NCBI GenBank assembly: GCA_024734555.1
Contig: JANPWX010000076.1
Location: forward strand, 6,013,217-6,077,216
Source: Trochalopteron elliotii
Taxonomy: Eukaryota > Chordata > Aves > Passeriformes > Leiothrichidae
Reading direction: 5' to 3'
Length of the DNA: 64,000 bases
In this document: one piece after another, positions 53,152 through 64,000 of the stretch
Numbering within the stretch: the first letter of the stretch is position 1
Layout of the letters: each line of letters starts with the position of its first letter
Made by a program: the position numbers and the translations under genes
Notes under the pieces: generated by a model
The model's input: the letters and a program-made list of their open reading frames with translations, nothing else
What the model was told of the DNA's origin: nothing
Database searches by the model: none

Positions 53152-56100
53152 TCTTGTCTTCAGAGCTACAAAAGATTCTTGCTTTCATAAGATGTTTATA
53201 TGCTTTTTGTTACTTGGAGAATACCAAAGGTCTTCATTTAAGTGAAAGACAAGGTGAAACTTTATATATAAATTAATAAGTAAAAAATAATGGAGAACAC
53301 GCACGTGTGCATATATGTATAACATACTTTGTATCACTACCAGCCCAGCAAAAGCAAAGGTTTTGCTGCAGTAGCTTTTAGCATTTGGGAACAGTTGTGC
53401 CTCCCCTATGCTGTTTAAGTCTGATCCTTTGCCAATCAACAGTTGTGCCAGGATAAGAGAAACTTTGCACATAGTCATAGTTGGCAACTCAAATCTCCTT
53501 GCCAGAGAAGCTCACGGCAACCCCTGTGCATTTTCTTGTGGTTTAACTAAAATGTCACTCTCAGGCTGGCACTATCTATTATTCTCCACTGCTGCCTGTC
53601 TGAAGCCCTGCCAGTGCAGACGGAATGTAAGTGTCATTCACTGTGGGATGGCAGCGGTGGCGGGGCATGCAGGACAGACAGTGGCCATCCAGACTGTGCC
53701 TGGCTGTCTGTGTGCTGGGGGGGCTGATGTGACTCAGTGATGAGAACACACAGAGAGAGGTGGGGGGAGCATAGTGATGGCACTGAGCACGTGGGCAGTG
53801 TGATGGGACACACACTGCACTGCAGCTCCTGTCTCCCTCAGCAAAACCAGGTGGCTATGGTGCAGCAATCCACTTCTAACAAACACAGATCCCAGTACAA
53901 GCCAAGGTACAATTCTGCCTGCCTGTTTTTCGGTTTTTGCTGTTTTCCTTTCACCTTATGTCCATGGTGTAAGTCATCCCAGACCCGTCCACAGGATTTT
54001 CTGCACCACATACTCTTTGTCCTGCAGTGCTTTACGCAAGTTCTATGCTTCCCTTCGTGTGTAACACCTGTTGAAGATGATGGAAGGTCTATACATAAAA
54101 ATTGTCACAGATTGTCTTACAGGAAATCCAATTCTCTAGTTACACATATACATACATTTTCACTACCATCTTTGACTCACATGTTTTTCCTCTTTTAGAT
54201 GAGCTTCATTCTTATAGTAATCATTTTTCTTGTAGGCAATGAAAGCAGGTCACTGAGTTGCTGCAAAACTGTCCTGTGTCCATGAATACACCTTTATGTC
54301 AATATAGATTGTCCACTGCATATAAGAACACCTTAGCATTATAAATGAAAAGGATCAAACTCTGGAGACCTCTGCTCTAGCATGCAGAAATCACACGGAA
54401 TTATGTGCTAACTACTGACAAAATATAATGATGAAACAATGTTTTGTTGCAATTACTGTGAATAGACACTGATATCTTTTCCATAGAGATGTTTTCAGAA
54501 CATCTAGAAATCCACACAACTCAATTATGTTCCGTGAGCTTTTTCTGTTGTTGATTTCAAAGCAGATCCTTCACAGGTTTCAGGAGAAATTTTGCTTTTG
54601 AGCCCAAGGGAAAAAACAAGAGTAACGAGATCTGAAATGAAAAGCGTTTTTTTCCTTTTACTACGAATCTCTCTTAGAGAAAATAACAGTATGTGAGAGG
54701 ATAAAGGGCAGCATTTCCAAAATTATCTAAGCATCATTGCAGCCTTACTTCCATTTTCAAAGTGATATAAGCACTTTGGAGCCTAAGGGCTCCAACAGGT
54801 TCAGATAATATCCTTATTGTTGTTAAAATTTGATAAAGTACTCTAGGTGCCTAATTCACACTGAAATCTAAGTTCTTTGATGCTCTCATAAGCCCTGCTG
54901 GCTACCTCTGTGAATCAATACGAAGTCTTCTGAAAATTGGACCCTCAATTTCACAAAAATGCAGTGGGATTCAAGTGCTAATGTCACTTCTTAAAATAGG
55001 CTTTAAAATTCTAAACTGCATAAAACCTGACTTTTAAAAGCATGAAGACACTGACAGATGCAGAAATGTGTCAAAAGGAATTTTCCTAAACCCCTGAGGA
55101 TGTTAAGTGGACACAAAAAAGTGAAAAGGAAAACAGCCAATTTGCATATCAAATATCTCTCAACTAATAGAAAAAGCAGATAATACGCATTCAGGCAAAC
55201 ACCACTCTTTCAAAGCACTAATATTTTTAGTTGCTATGAAGCTTTGACTCTTAAAGCTGCATAAATGGCTGGACATACAAGCAGATGTTAGTTGTAGAAG
55301 TGTGTATGGAGTAATCAGTTCCATTCAAGTGTCACAAATACACCTCCTAATCTCACACCAAAACTCCTCTATTATGGTCCTCATGAGAGAGACACAGGAT
55401 CTAAACTTGGGCTCACCCAGTGGTAGTGAGTAGGTCCTCATCAGCACATCTCATCAGCAGTCAAAGACACACAGCAAACTTGTGGGAGAGCAGGAGGACT
55501 GGGGTTATTGCACTTGGGAAGTACCGAGGTTACATCTATCCTAAAAACATGTCAGGCTGTGATTCTGGGTGCTGGTATGAGATTGTCTTGCTCTACGACT
55601 GCAGGAATGACCCCTGGAGTTGCTGAGGGCTATGGTAAGGAACCATCTCCCAGACAATGCCAGTGCCCTGTTGGGGCAGGGAGGTGCAAGCCAGAGACCA
55701 CTGCTGGTGGGCATCTTGGCTCTTGCCACCTTGCTTGGTCAGGCTTGTGCTACTGACATCATCCAAGCCATGCCACCTGGTCTGAAATCTGCAGAATTCC
55801 TCCTTGCCAGGTATGGCAAGGCTGCAGCAGAGGGTGTTGTGTTAGTAGAAGATGTGAGAGGGAGCTTCAGCTATGGGTTGCAGCTGTGAGGAAATCACTG
55901 GTTTTGCTGCTTACTTCTTCTGTTAAGATTTAACCTTTAAATATTTTGACAGGCTATTTTTTTTCCAGGATCAAGACAGTGACAGTCCACGACAATATGA
56001 AGTCAATAAACACTGTCAGAAGTGTTTCTGCTTTCCTTGTCCCTATTTTTAGTCCATTCCTCTTGCTAGCCATGTGATGCTTCACTACTGCATTACTCTG

Positions 56101-59088
56101 AGTGCTGTTAGAGGCATAAACAAGCAATGTCACCAAGCCTGTTTTCATAGACAAAGATTTAGCATCCAGCAAGTATTACAGAATTTCCCTAGAAGAAAGG
56201 TGAAATAGTGAGTAGGGAGATACATGGATTCAGAACAACTCATGCTACTGTGATAATGTTAGAAAATTCTGTTTTCAATAAGGTAAGATCAGAAAGGCGT
56301 CAGATCTGGGAATGTTTGTTTTGCCTTCTTTTCAAAAATTCAGTGAAAAACACATAAAAAATTTGTTAACATATATAGATCTCCTCTATTAGTTTTTGCA
56401 TTTTATGTTTTTCTGCTCCTCACAAGCAAATTGATTTGCTACTTAGATGTAGCAGTAGTCAGTGTCATCTATGTAGAAAACACAGAGTGAGTGCAAGAGG
56501 GCCTCATGTTTACGACCAGTGAAAACCCGGTCCATTGTCATTATCACCATGTGAAAACCAATAGAGTCATGTTGATTCCAATCTTTTTCATAAAAGTGCC
56601 AGGTGGATGTGCTCTGCATAGATACCTTTTTCCCTCTCTACCTTAGAGAGACGCAGGCTGGTTTTGGGGGACTCTGTGTAGTAGTTCACACACCTGACTC
56701 GCCACTTGGCACAACACTGCTTTCCAGTCACTGTTTGGTGCTCTGATAAGTGGATCTGAAAGCAGAGGAATGATCTTTCCAGGGAAGAGGAGGGTGGTGA
56801 GTAGGTGGAGCTTTGGATGAGGTGTGCAGTACCTCGACACATTGCCCTCCTGAGCTTTGTTTGAACAGCTGAGGAAGGGTTCTAGGAGTGGCTAAGATGT
56901 CTTCATAAACTCAAAGACTTTTGGCACTATCAGCTTAGGTTTAGTAGGTGAACTTAGATTAATATAAGGAACAAAGTTTCTCTAGTTCCTATAGTGGTAA
57001 AAGAAAAATCTTCTGAATTGTTTAATTGGGGCAAAAGTTCACTGGCCTGGGAATATCTTTGTTATTCAAAACTGATTTGAGTTTATAGCATTTGTGGTTG
57101 GACGCAATTTAGCAGAGTGTATGCTTCTACTTATTCTGTACAGACTACAGAAAACTGACTAATAAGAACCTCATGTTGGGTATAGTCCAAACTATAATTT
57201 AAAGTTTTTTCCAGTGTGAGATTAAACCTGCTTTTTCCTACTGATTAATATGGTGCCAGAATAATTAATGTCAGATTCACATGATGATAAAACTAAAGGG
57301 AGCTCCACTGGTAATATGTTGCTATCATAGTGTCATTGCTTGATTCAATGGACTCGTACATCGTTGGCATCATTTTCTTCACTAGCCTTTATCTGTAATG
57401 CTCAGGCTGCATGAAGGGATTCCTTTCTGTCCAGAAATGTGCTGCAGAGAATTAGGGAGTTGCCAAATCCTCTTCTGTATAGTAACAGCACATTTTGTAA
57501 GTAATACCCCTGGGTGATATTACTAGGTATACAAATGGGGAGGTTGGGCAGGTAGCAGCCAGCATAAAACAGGCTGGGTTATCCCAGTAATCTGACATGT
57601 GGAAAAAAAAGCAGTTATTGATCCCAAATTTTCCAAGTAATTTGGCTATGAACAAGTAAGCTGAACACACCAACCACATGTCTGAAAGCTGAAGAAGGCA
57701 GAAGAACAGGGATTTGTCTCTAATGGCTGATCTCCAGGTTCCAAGTGAATATCCCCCTTCTTCTAGTCTTCTCTCTCTCTAATTTTTCCAAGACAGAAAA
57801 ATGTTTTTGTAGATTCCACAAGGAGCTATGGTTGGCTCTCTCTATGAGATTCAGACAATCAACATTAAAATGAAGGATGTTATGGTCCAGTCTCCTTTTA
57901 ATTTGATGACACAAATTAGATACACAGGACTTCCATTACCCCTTTTTTGTTTCCTAGGAGAGTTTCTCCTGGGGTTTTTTTATATAGTCTCTTTCATAAT
58001 CTTACGAGACTCATACAAAAACAGTTTAGGTTTCCTGCCCTGTACAACCATTTCAGAACTTTAATCCTCAGATGTTCAAATATCTTCCTGTAATTTTAAG
58101 TCTAATTGTTTTCATCCCCCTTTATAACCAATTTGCTCTCTTGTATTACATTATGTAAAGTTTATAAACCATTTACATTAACTCCGTAGTTACACATATA
58201 TATTTATTATATTTATTACAGATCTACGCTTCAGTTCAGCAGGTTATTGATGGGAATAACTTGTAACTCTCCATAGCGCCTTTGATTGACGTTCACTTAC
58301 TGCCATTCAGGATGACAATATCTCCACCTGTCTCTGACATGCCTGTAATTTCCATCAATTGTTTATAAACATTTATGTATTCTATATCATCAGCATAAAG
58401 CTTATTTGTGAAATAATATCATTTCACTATAGCATCCTCTCATAATACAACTTCTGTAAGTAATGCTAAGTCAGCAGGGAAGTCTTTTATCTTTTAATCA
58501 GAATAAATGAGCAGTTATAGTTTGTAATACAGTAAATTCCCTACTGTATTAATAAAACTTTTGTGTGATATTTGAATTCTTGAATATTTGGAGGCTGATG
58601 TTAAAATAAAACAAAAATGCTTATCCAGAGCAGAGTACTTTTACCTCTAATATGAGGGGTTTAAAATACCAGGGAAAAAAACCTGACTTAAAATATTGGA
58701 AAAAAGGAAAAAACATTTTTCTTTTTATGCACAAATGTAGGAAATTAATTAGTACCTTGAAAACAGTGTGAAATTAACTTTTGTTAAATAAATCCTAATA
58801 TTCTGAATTTTGGACATTTTAATTTTGACGTTTATGGGTCTTTTTACTCTGCATGATTTTGATGTTTTAAATTTTTAGATATTTTTTCAGTTACTTCCTT
58901 ATTCTAAGTATTAAAACAATAAGACATCTAGGCCCAAATCTCCATTCCCAAAATAATGAGATATGTAATAGAAGCATTTTTATTTTTCACAGCAAAAGAA
59001 AATGCACTGTGTTATAATAATACCAGCTTCGGTACAGTAACAGAAAAACTTTAGACAAATGAGTCATTTGGCACTACAAATGAGATAA
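53152..59088. other. Noncoding stretch with GC-richer patches
   Basis: No supported gene. Two GC-richer patches, 53490-53840 and 55540-55890, hold several open frames of 80-150 codons on plus, but competing frames are equally open and no domain is recognised. The AT-rich part at 58140-58460 contains long TTTATTAT-type strings. Confidence 0.45.
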
Positions 59089-59093
59089 CATAG
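59089..59093. repeat. Probable 5' target-site duplication of second LTR
   Basis: CATAG precedes the LTR, and GATAG follows it at 59834-59838. Four of five bases match, consistent with an old 5-bp duplication with one substitution. Confidence 0.45.
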
Positions 59094-59833
59094 TGTCTTG
59101 GTTTAGGAAGATAGATGTCTGCCAGGGAAAGATGGAGCTTCCCTTAGAACAGAGAATGTAATGTTCCCGCCAAATAATTAGAATTTTGAAATTAAGGTGG
59201 TTTCAGGCAAAGATATGGGAATAGGAATCAGTTCTTTACTAGGAATATTAAAAATACAAATGTGGTAGTACAAAAAAAACAAATAAAAAAATAAAATGCT
59301 GACAGAGTCAGAATACAACCTGCAGAGTCTTGGTATAGCAGTCCAGTTCAGTCCTCCTGGACTGACAGATGGAGTTCTGTGGGAGCAAAGATGATCCTGT
59401 AGGAGGGTGTAGTTTTCCCGTGAAGGTCCAGTGGTGGTGAGATGGGTCCAGTCTTCCTCTGGGAATCCAGTGGAAACAGGCTGTCCAGTGTAGAGGATCT
59501 CAGGTTTTATCCAGGTAGGAATGCTTGGCTCCTCCCACTGAGTAGAGCATCTCACAATGGGATGATGCAATTTTATCAGTCATGTGGTGAACCTTAGTGG
59601 CCCATTAACAGAAGATATCCCTCTGGAGGGAGGATGGGTTGTGGAAGAGATAAGGAATATTGCCACACCTGGTTTCAACAGCTGGCCCATTAACAGAAGG
59701 CACCCACCCTCTCCCCCCTGAGTTATGAGGAATGAGTTATACGAGAGATAGAGAAAACACCTCCCCAACTGGTTTCAACAGATGGCAATAGAATATATAC
59801 TTTTGTTTACATCTTGCATTGCTATCCAAGACA
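59094..59833 (-). mobile_element. Solo LTR of an avian endogenous retrovirus
   Basis: A 740-bp element bounded by TGTCTTGG (59094-59101) and CCAAGACA (59826-59833), perfect 8-bp inverted termini of TG..CA type. Internal blocks TTTTGAAATTAAGGTGG near 59185, CAGGCAAAGATATGGGAATA near 59206 and TGACAGAGTCAGAATACAACC near 59301 resemble an LTR type common in passerine genomes. Orientation is tentative. Read on the minus strand, a degenerate polyadenylation-like AGTAAAGAAC lies near 59235, about 140 bases from the LTR end, which fits an R/U5 layout. No gag, pol or env sequence flanks it, so it is a solo LTR. A 130-codon antisense frame (59570-59178) is part of LTR sequence with no retroviral protein signature. 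Confidence 0.8.
59599..59785. repeat. Imperfect internal duplication in second LTR
   Basis: GGCCCATTAACAGAAG occurs at 59599 and 59684, and CTGGTTTCAACAG at 59669 and 59769. This indicates a tandem duplication of about 85-100 bp whose two units have since diverged by indels. Confidence 0.8.
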
Positions 59834-59838
59834 GATAG
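59834..59838. repeat. Probable 3' target-site duplication of second LTR
   Basis: GATAG is the partner of CATAG at 59089-59093, with one mismatch. Confidence 0.45.
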
Positions 59839-62567
59839 ATTCTGCAAACTTAGAAAGTTGAGGATTCAGGTAGAGAAAATATCAAACAAAAGATGCACCT
59901 GTGAAAAGTAAGAAGGAAGATAAATAAATACTGCTACTAAAATCAAACAAAAACATTAAACGACACTTGAGATGCCTTGATTAACATAATGTATGTTTTG
60001 TTTTTCTCATAAGAGCACAGATACCTAGGAACGAGGATGGGAGGTGGTCGTTGTATTTTTAAAGTAATATACTTGCTTAAAAATTATTTTCAGTTTTCAC
60101 ACCCTTTGGCCACACATTTGCGTGTGTATAATATGTTATTTTCCAGAAGACTGAACTCTATTCCATGTTGCGTTAAAAGATTCCTTCCCCTTAGCCCATC
60201 AGTTTGATGATGTGATAAAATCAGCTGTAACACAAATGGCAAACACTGTATGTGATCCTTTTTATTTTTTTAAGGAAGATAGAAATGAATAAATCTGTAA
60301 TTTGTGCCTCAGGCTTTTCTTCTGTTCAGTGTAGTGATCCATTTTGCATTTTTACGTTAGTAATCGTTATTACACAGAATATAAAATGTGTTAGAATGAC
60401 AAGCTGTACAAATACATATGATACCTACTGTTATTACCATGAAATGCTGTACAATGGATATTTCAGTTCCATAGTGTTTCATTGTAATAGATTTGGGTAA
60501 GGAAAACACTAGTATAAAGTATAGGCAAATTTATCTGGTTACTATATAGCAAGCTTGCTTCTGCAGTGCTTTTGAGAAGAGGAAGAAAAATACGAGAAGG
60601 CGATTTTGGCAATGAAAAGGAAAACACAGCATGCCAGCATGGCTTGCCATTAAAGTGGTCCAGAGACCATTTCTGTAAGCCAATTTCCACACAGCCGAGC
60701 CTATGCTGGAGGTGAGAGGACTTTGCTGGTGGGGATGCAAACTTTCTGTGCCAGCTGCCCTTAGTGCCAGAAACTTTCCAGGACTTGCTTCGTTTACTTG
60801 TATAGATATAAGTGCCAGAGGTGCCTGTCTTGCTGTGGTAGCACCAAAACCTTTAATGAAATTGTGGAGTCATTGTTCAGAAACTAACTGACAGGCCAGT
60901 GAAAGAAGGCTCAGTTAATACAAATCTGCTACTTTACTCCCTGTGATTCAGTTATATCCATAAAATGAGAATTAATGTACCTTATCACCATGCCATAAAA
61001 TAGATTTATTAATGCTTTGACATCACCACGATAAGGAGCCCAGGAAAGAGATAGTTGATAATACTGCTGAAGTACAATGAGAGGTGTACTTTCTTGTGGC
61101 ACATACATAAGCTGAGCCACATCATGAGAACAGCAGAAAATCCTGAATGATGTTCATTCTCTAACCATTGTCTCTACTGTGGGCTGAAAAGCTGTGGATC
61201 TTGTCAGAAATCAAGGATTATGGGATTCCTTGACTACACAATTAATGCCAGTAACCTGATGTATAAACACAAGGGGTCCAAATGAAGGTTGGCCAAGGAG
61301 TTTTACTGCCAACCTGTCCTAATAGGGAATGTTTGCAACCTCAATTTTGTGTGTGCATGAACATGTGTGCTTTTAAAGAAAGAAGGTTTCCAATTTTAAC
61401 AAACATAATTCTTTGCACAGAAGATGAGGGTTTCTGTAATAATCACATGCCAGTCGATGGTAATTAAGAAAACTCAGTGCTGTGGTAAAACTCGTTACTT
61501 GTCTAGTGCCTTCATTAGAATTGCACAGGGAGTGGGAGTACCAATCTCTGTAGGCTCACAGCTGTGTAAGTACTGGTCTTAATAAGCTCTGCAAATATGT
61601 TCCTTGATCATTTATTGTTAACAAATGGCATGAGTGTCGTTCACCAGGTTAAGCACTTTGTTGCAGCACAGTATGTGTTCAGTTCTGAAGAGATCCAAGG
61701 GGAATGAGCAGCCGTGTCCCCAAACAGGTTTGACAAGGATGCTGTGTTTGTAACAATTGCAAATATATTGCCCTTCTCTCAGATGGATTTTTTTAAGGTG
61801 TTCTTAGATAGAACAAAAAATCACGAGGAGAAATATGGATTTATGAAAGGAATGCACTTCGTAACATAGTGGATATTATAGTGGTCTTATCAGTGGACAA
61901 AGAAAGCAGGAAAACTGTAGCTATTACCATACAGTAATGAGATAATTAGTTGGAACTTTTCTTCCTGGAGTTCTAAATATAGCTTCATTATAGCTATCAT
62001 AACAAAAAACAAGCTTCAGCTTAGATGGTATCACAATGACATAAACACATCTTTTTGTGTGTCAGTTCCATTATTGCAAATATTTTGCTCTGCTATGTCT
62101 CATATTATGATAAAGATGATTTATTGGGTGCGAAATTTCACCATTTCTCTTGTATTGATTTGGTTCTACTGAATCCCACATCACTAGATCATTAAACTGG
62201 AAATATCAGTATCTTTTAAAATGTATAATTCAGCAAATACTACAAACATATATACCTTTTATCAGAATGTAGACATTCAGAGTCATGCTTTCATACTTCA
62301 TCCTTTCACCTGCCTTCACACCTCAGAAAATGAGAAAAAAAGACACTCTAGGTCATATAAAAATAAATTCCAAGAATATTAACTTTCAGTTCTCATTTTT
62401 GTGAAGCAGCAGTGCTGTAAGATGGCTTCACCTCTCTACAACTTGGAAAAAGGAATCCTACATGTGATGTTTTACAGTTACCTATATGCAATGATTATCT
62501 TCTTTGTGCCTCAAATACCAAATAACATAGGGAAAAGATGTCATACAGGGCAGTCTGTATGTGTCAA
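59839..62567. other. Noncoding stretch
   Basis: No supported gene and no recognised repeat family. Frames of 60-82 codons on both strands have no signature. Confidence 0.5.
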
Positions 62568-63057
62568 TGCCTGTGTCCAGTTCTGGGCCCCTCACTGCAG
62601 GAAGGACACTGAGGTGCTGGAGTGAGTCCAGAGAAGGGCAATGGAGCTGGTGAAGGGTCTGGAGTATGAGTCTTGTGAGGAGCAGCTGAGGGTGTTTATT
62701 CTGGATAAAAGAAGGCTCAGGGGAGACCTTACTCCTCTCTACCTGAAAGGAGCTTGTAGCCATTTGTGGGTTAGCTTCTTCCATGTGACAATTGACAAGA
62801 GGTAATGGCCTCAAGTTGTGCCGGGGAAGGTTTAGGTTGGACATTAGAGATATTTTATTGACCAAAAAAGTTTCCAAGCATGGGAACAGTCTGCTCAGGC
62901 AAGTGGTGGCATCATCATCCCTGGAAGTATTTAAAAGACAAGTAGATGTAGCACTTGGGGACATAGTTTAGTGCTGGAGCAGGTGGTGGTGGGTAAATGA
63001 TTGGACTTAATGATATTAAGGGTCTTTTCCAGCCTAAATGGTTCTATGATTCTGTAA
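62568..63057 (+). mobile_element. CR1 LINE, truncated 3' fragment
   Basis: This is the best preserved CR1 copy in the window, about 490 bases in plus orientation. It begins inside the end of the reverse-transcriptase ORF with a CCAGTTCTGGGCCCCTCACT block near 62578. It continues with GTCCAGAGAAGGGCAATGGA near 62627, 'CTGAAAGGAGCTTGTAGC' near 62743, 'GGCCTCAAGTTGTGCCGGGG' near 62808, 'CATCATCCCTGGAAGTATTTAAAAGACA' near 62911 and 'GGTCTTTTCCAGCCTAAATGG' near 63021. It ends in degenerate 8-bp tail units (TTCTATGATTCTGTAATG) at 63042-63059. The 160-codon minus frame at 62482-62964 is antisense to it and not a gene. Confidence 0.95.
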
Positions 63058-64000
63058 TGATTTCATGGGTGCTGGTTCAGCACTTATCACCAAGTACAGC
63101 AACAAGAGTGCTTACTACAGGCTGTGTATTTTCCCGTGCTCAGCTCTGGCACTAAGCAGTGAGAAGCCTGTGATTTGAGAAATCAACACTGAATGCAGTG
63201 CTAGGATCAAATGATTGAGGCACAGGATGGAATAATATCATCGGAGCAGACTGTCTTCAGGAGCATGTACGCTCCTCATTAAGGACTGGTCTGAAACACA
63301 TTGAAAGCATAGGAAAACTTACAATAAGCTTGTAAATCCCCTAATATATAGTGTGAATGGTAAAATACATTAGTCTCTAGGCAACCATGCTGAGATGTTC
63401 CCAGGAAGGATCTCTCACTCCATGGCTTATCCCTTTCACTAACTCAGTGGACAAAAGTATTGTTTGCAGACCCATAAGACACCATGGGTATTATAACAGT
63501 TCTCAGGCTATGCTTCATCATCTATAAGCAAATACTAAATTATAACAATATGGCCTAAACTTTTAATATTTTCACACTGTATTTTCAGCAGGACTGCCAG
63601 CTTCAAAATTTTGTATCAAGGCAAAGTGAAAAGTGTGAATATCAGTTTTCTATGCTTTGGGCTTTGTACTGCTCCAGGAAGCACAAAGGTAATGGTAGGG
63701 GATGGGTGAGAAGACAGAAGTCTCAGTACTCATCTTTTTTGTAGCTTGCCCATCCTAACTCACAGAAGCATTTTTTTCCATGCTCTCAAAATCAAATCTA
63801 TTTTTTCTGTTTTGCAAATGTATGTTTCAGTAACATCTCTGCTGTGTTATCCTATGTTTATTCTAGCTTGATAGCTGCTAATGGAGATGGGGAATGGCAG
63901 CTAGGAATGAGGCATCTTCAGTGGATTTCAGCTTCACTGTGTATAATTTTCCAGCTGCAGTAAACCCAGGTAATTGTACCCTGAGAAGCACTGCTCAATG
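63058..64000. other. Noncoding stretch to window end
   Basis: No gene or recognised repeat. Confidence 0.5.

Noticed and set aside
53408..54198. Plus frames of 110 and 153 codons
   Set aside because: They lie in a GC-richer patch with competing frames, cysteine-rich but without a spaced motif, and with no supporting signals.
55508..55889. Overlapping plus frames of 82 and 89 codons, one with a hydrophobic leader-like stretch
   Set aside because: The frames contradict each other, and I could match neither to a family.
59178..59570. A 130-codon minus-strand frame inside the second LTR
   Set aside because: It lies wholly in LTR sequence and contains no retroviral protein motif.
62482..62964. 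A 160-codon minus-strand frame
   Set aside because: It is antisense to the CR1 3' fragment, extends only slightly past it, and has no protein family signature.

Overview
This window looks like noncoding avian nuclear DNA, probably from a passerine. It is AT-rich vertebrate-type sequence with no compact genes, operons, ribosome binding sites, rRNA, tRNA or CRISPR array. The bird assignment rests on its retroelements: several CR1 LINE fragments, two of them with the CR1 8-bp 3' tail related to ATTCTATG, plus two solo LTRs that resemble LTR families I associate with songbird genomes. The family names come from recognition by eye and were not checked against a repeat library.

Layout: 1-640 is a less AT-rich patch with overlapping minus-strand open frames that end at a plausible splice donor. 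A CR1 tail follows at 2395-2633, and a short minus-strand segment bounded by good splice signals at 4935-5076. From about 5.3 to 19.2 kb I see only AT-rich sequence with microrepeats. A solo LTR lies at 19219-20277, apparently flanked by the 5-bp duplication CACAG. The stretch 20.3-40.8 kb is again noncoding, with a T/G-rich tract and a nested inverted repeat at 27567-27614. A second CR1 tail is at 40841-41238. A 13-G run lies near 41.7 kb, and a very AT-rich, possibly constrained stretch at 46.6-47.4 kb.

The region 50310-51400 is a heavily decayed ancient CR1 that still shows reverse-transcriptase coding remnants. A 39-bp nested inverted repeat is at 53113-53151. A second solo LTR occupies 59094-59833, with perfect 8-bp inverted termini, and a third young-type CR1 tail is at 62568-63057.

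I found no complete protein-coding gene. Nearly all open frames are short, lack family signatures, or run antisense through repeats. Three minus-strand intervals (132-469, 4935-5076, 49742-50068) are kept as low-confidence exon candidates. The simplest reading is a gene-poor intergenic region or a very large intron. I see no convincing undescribed system here.
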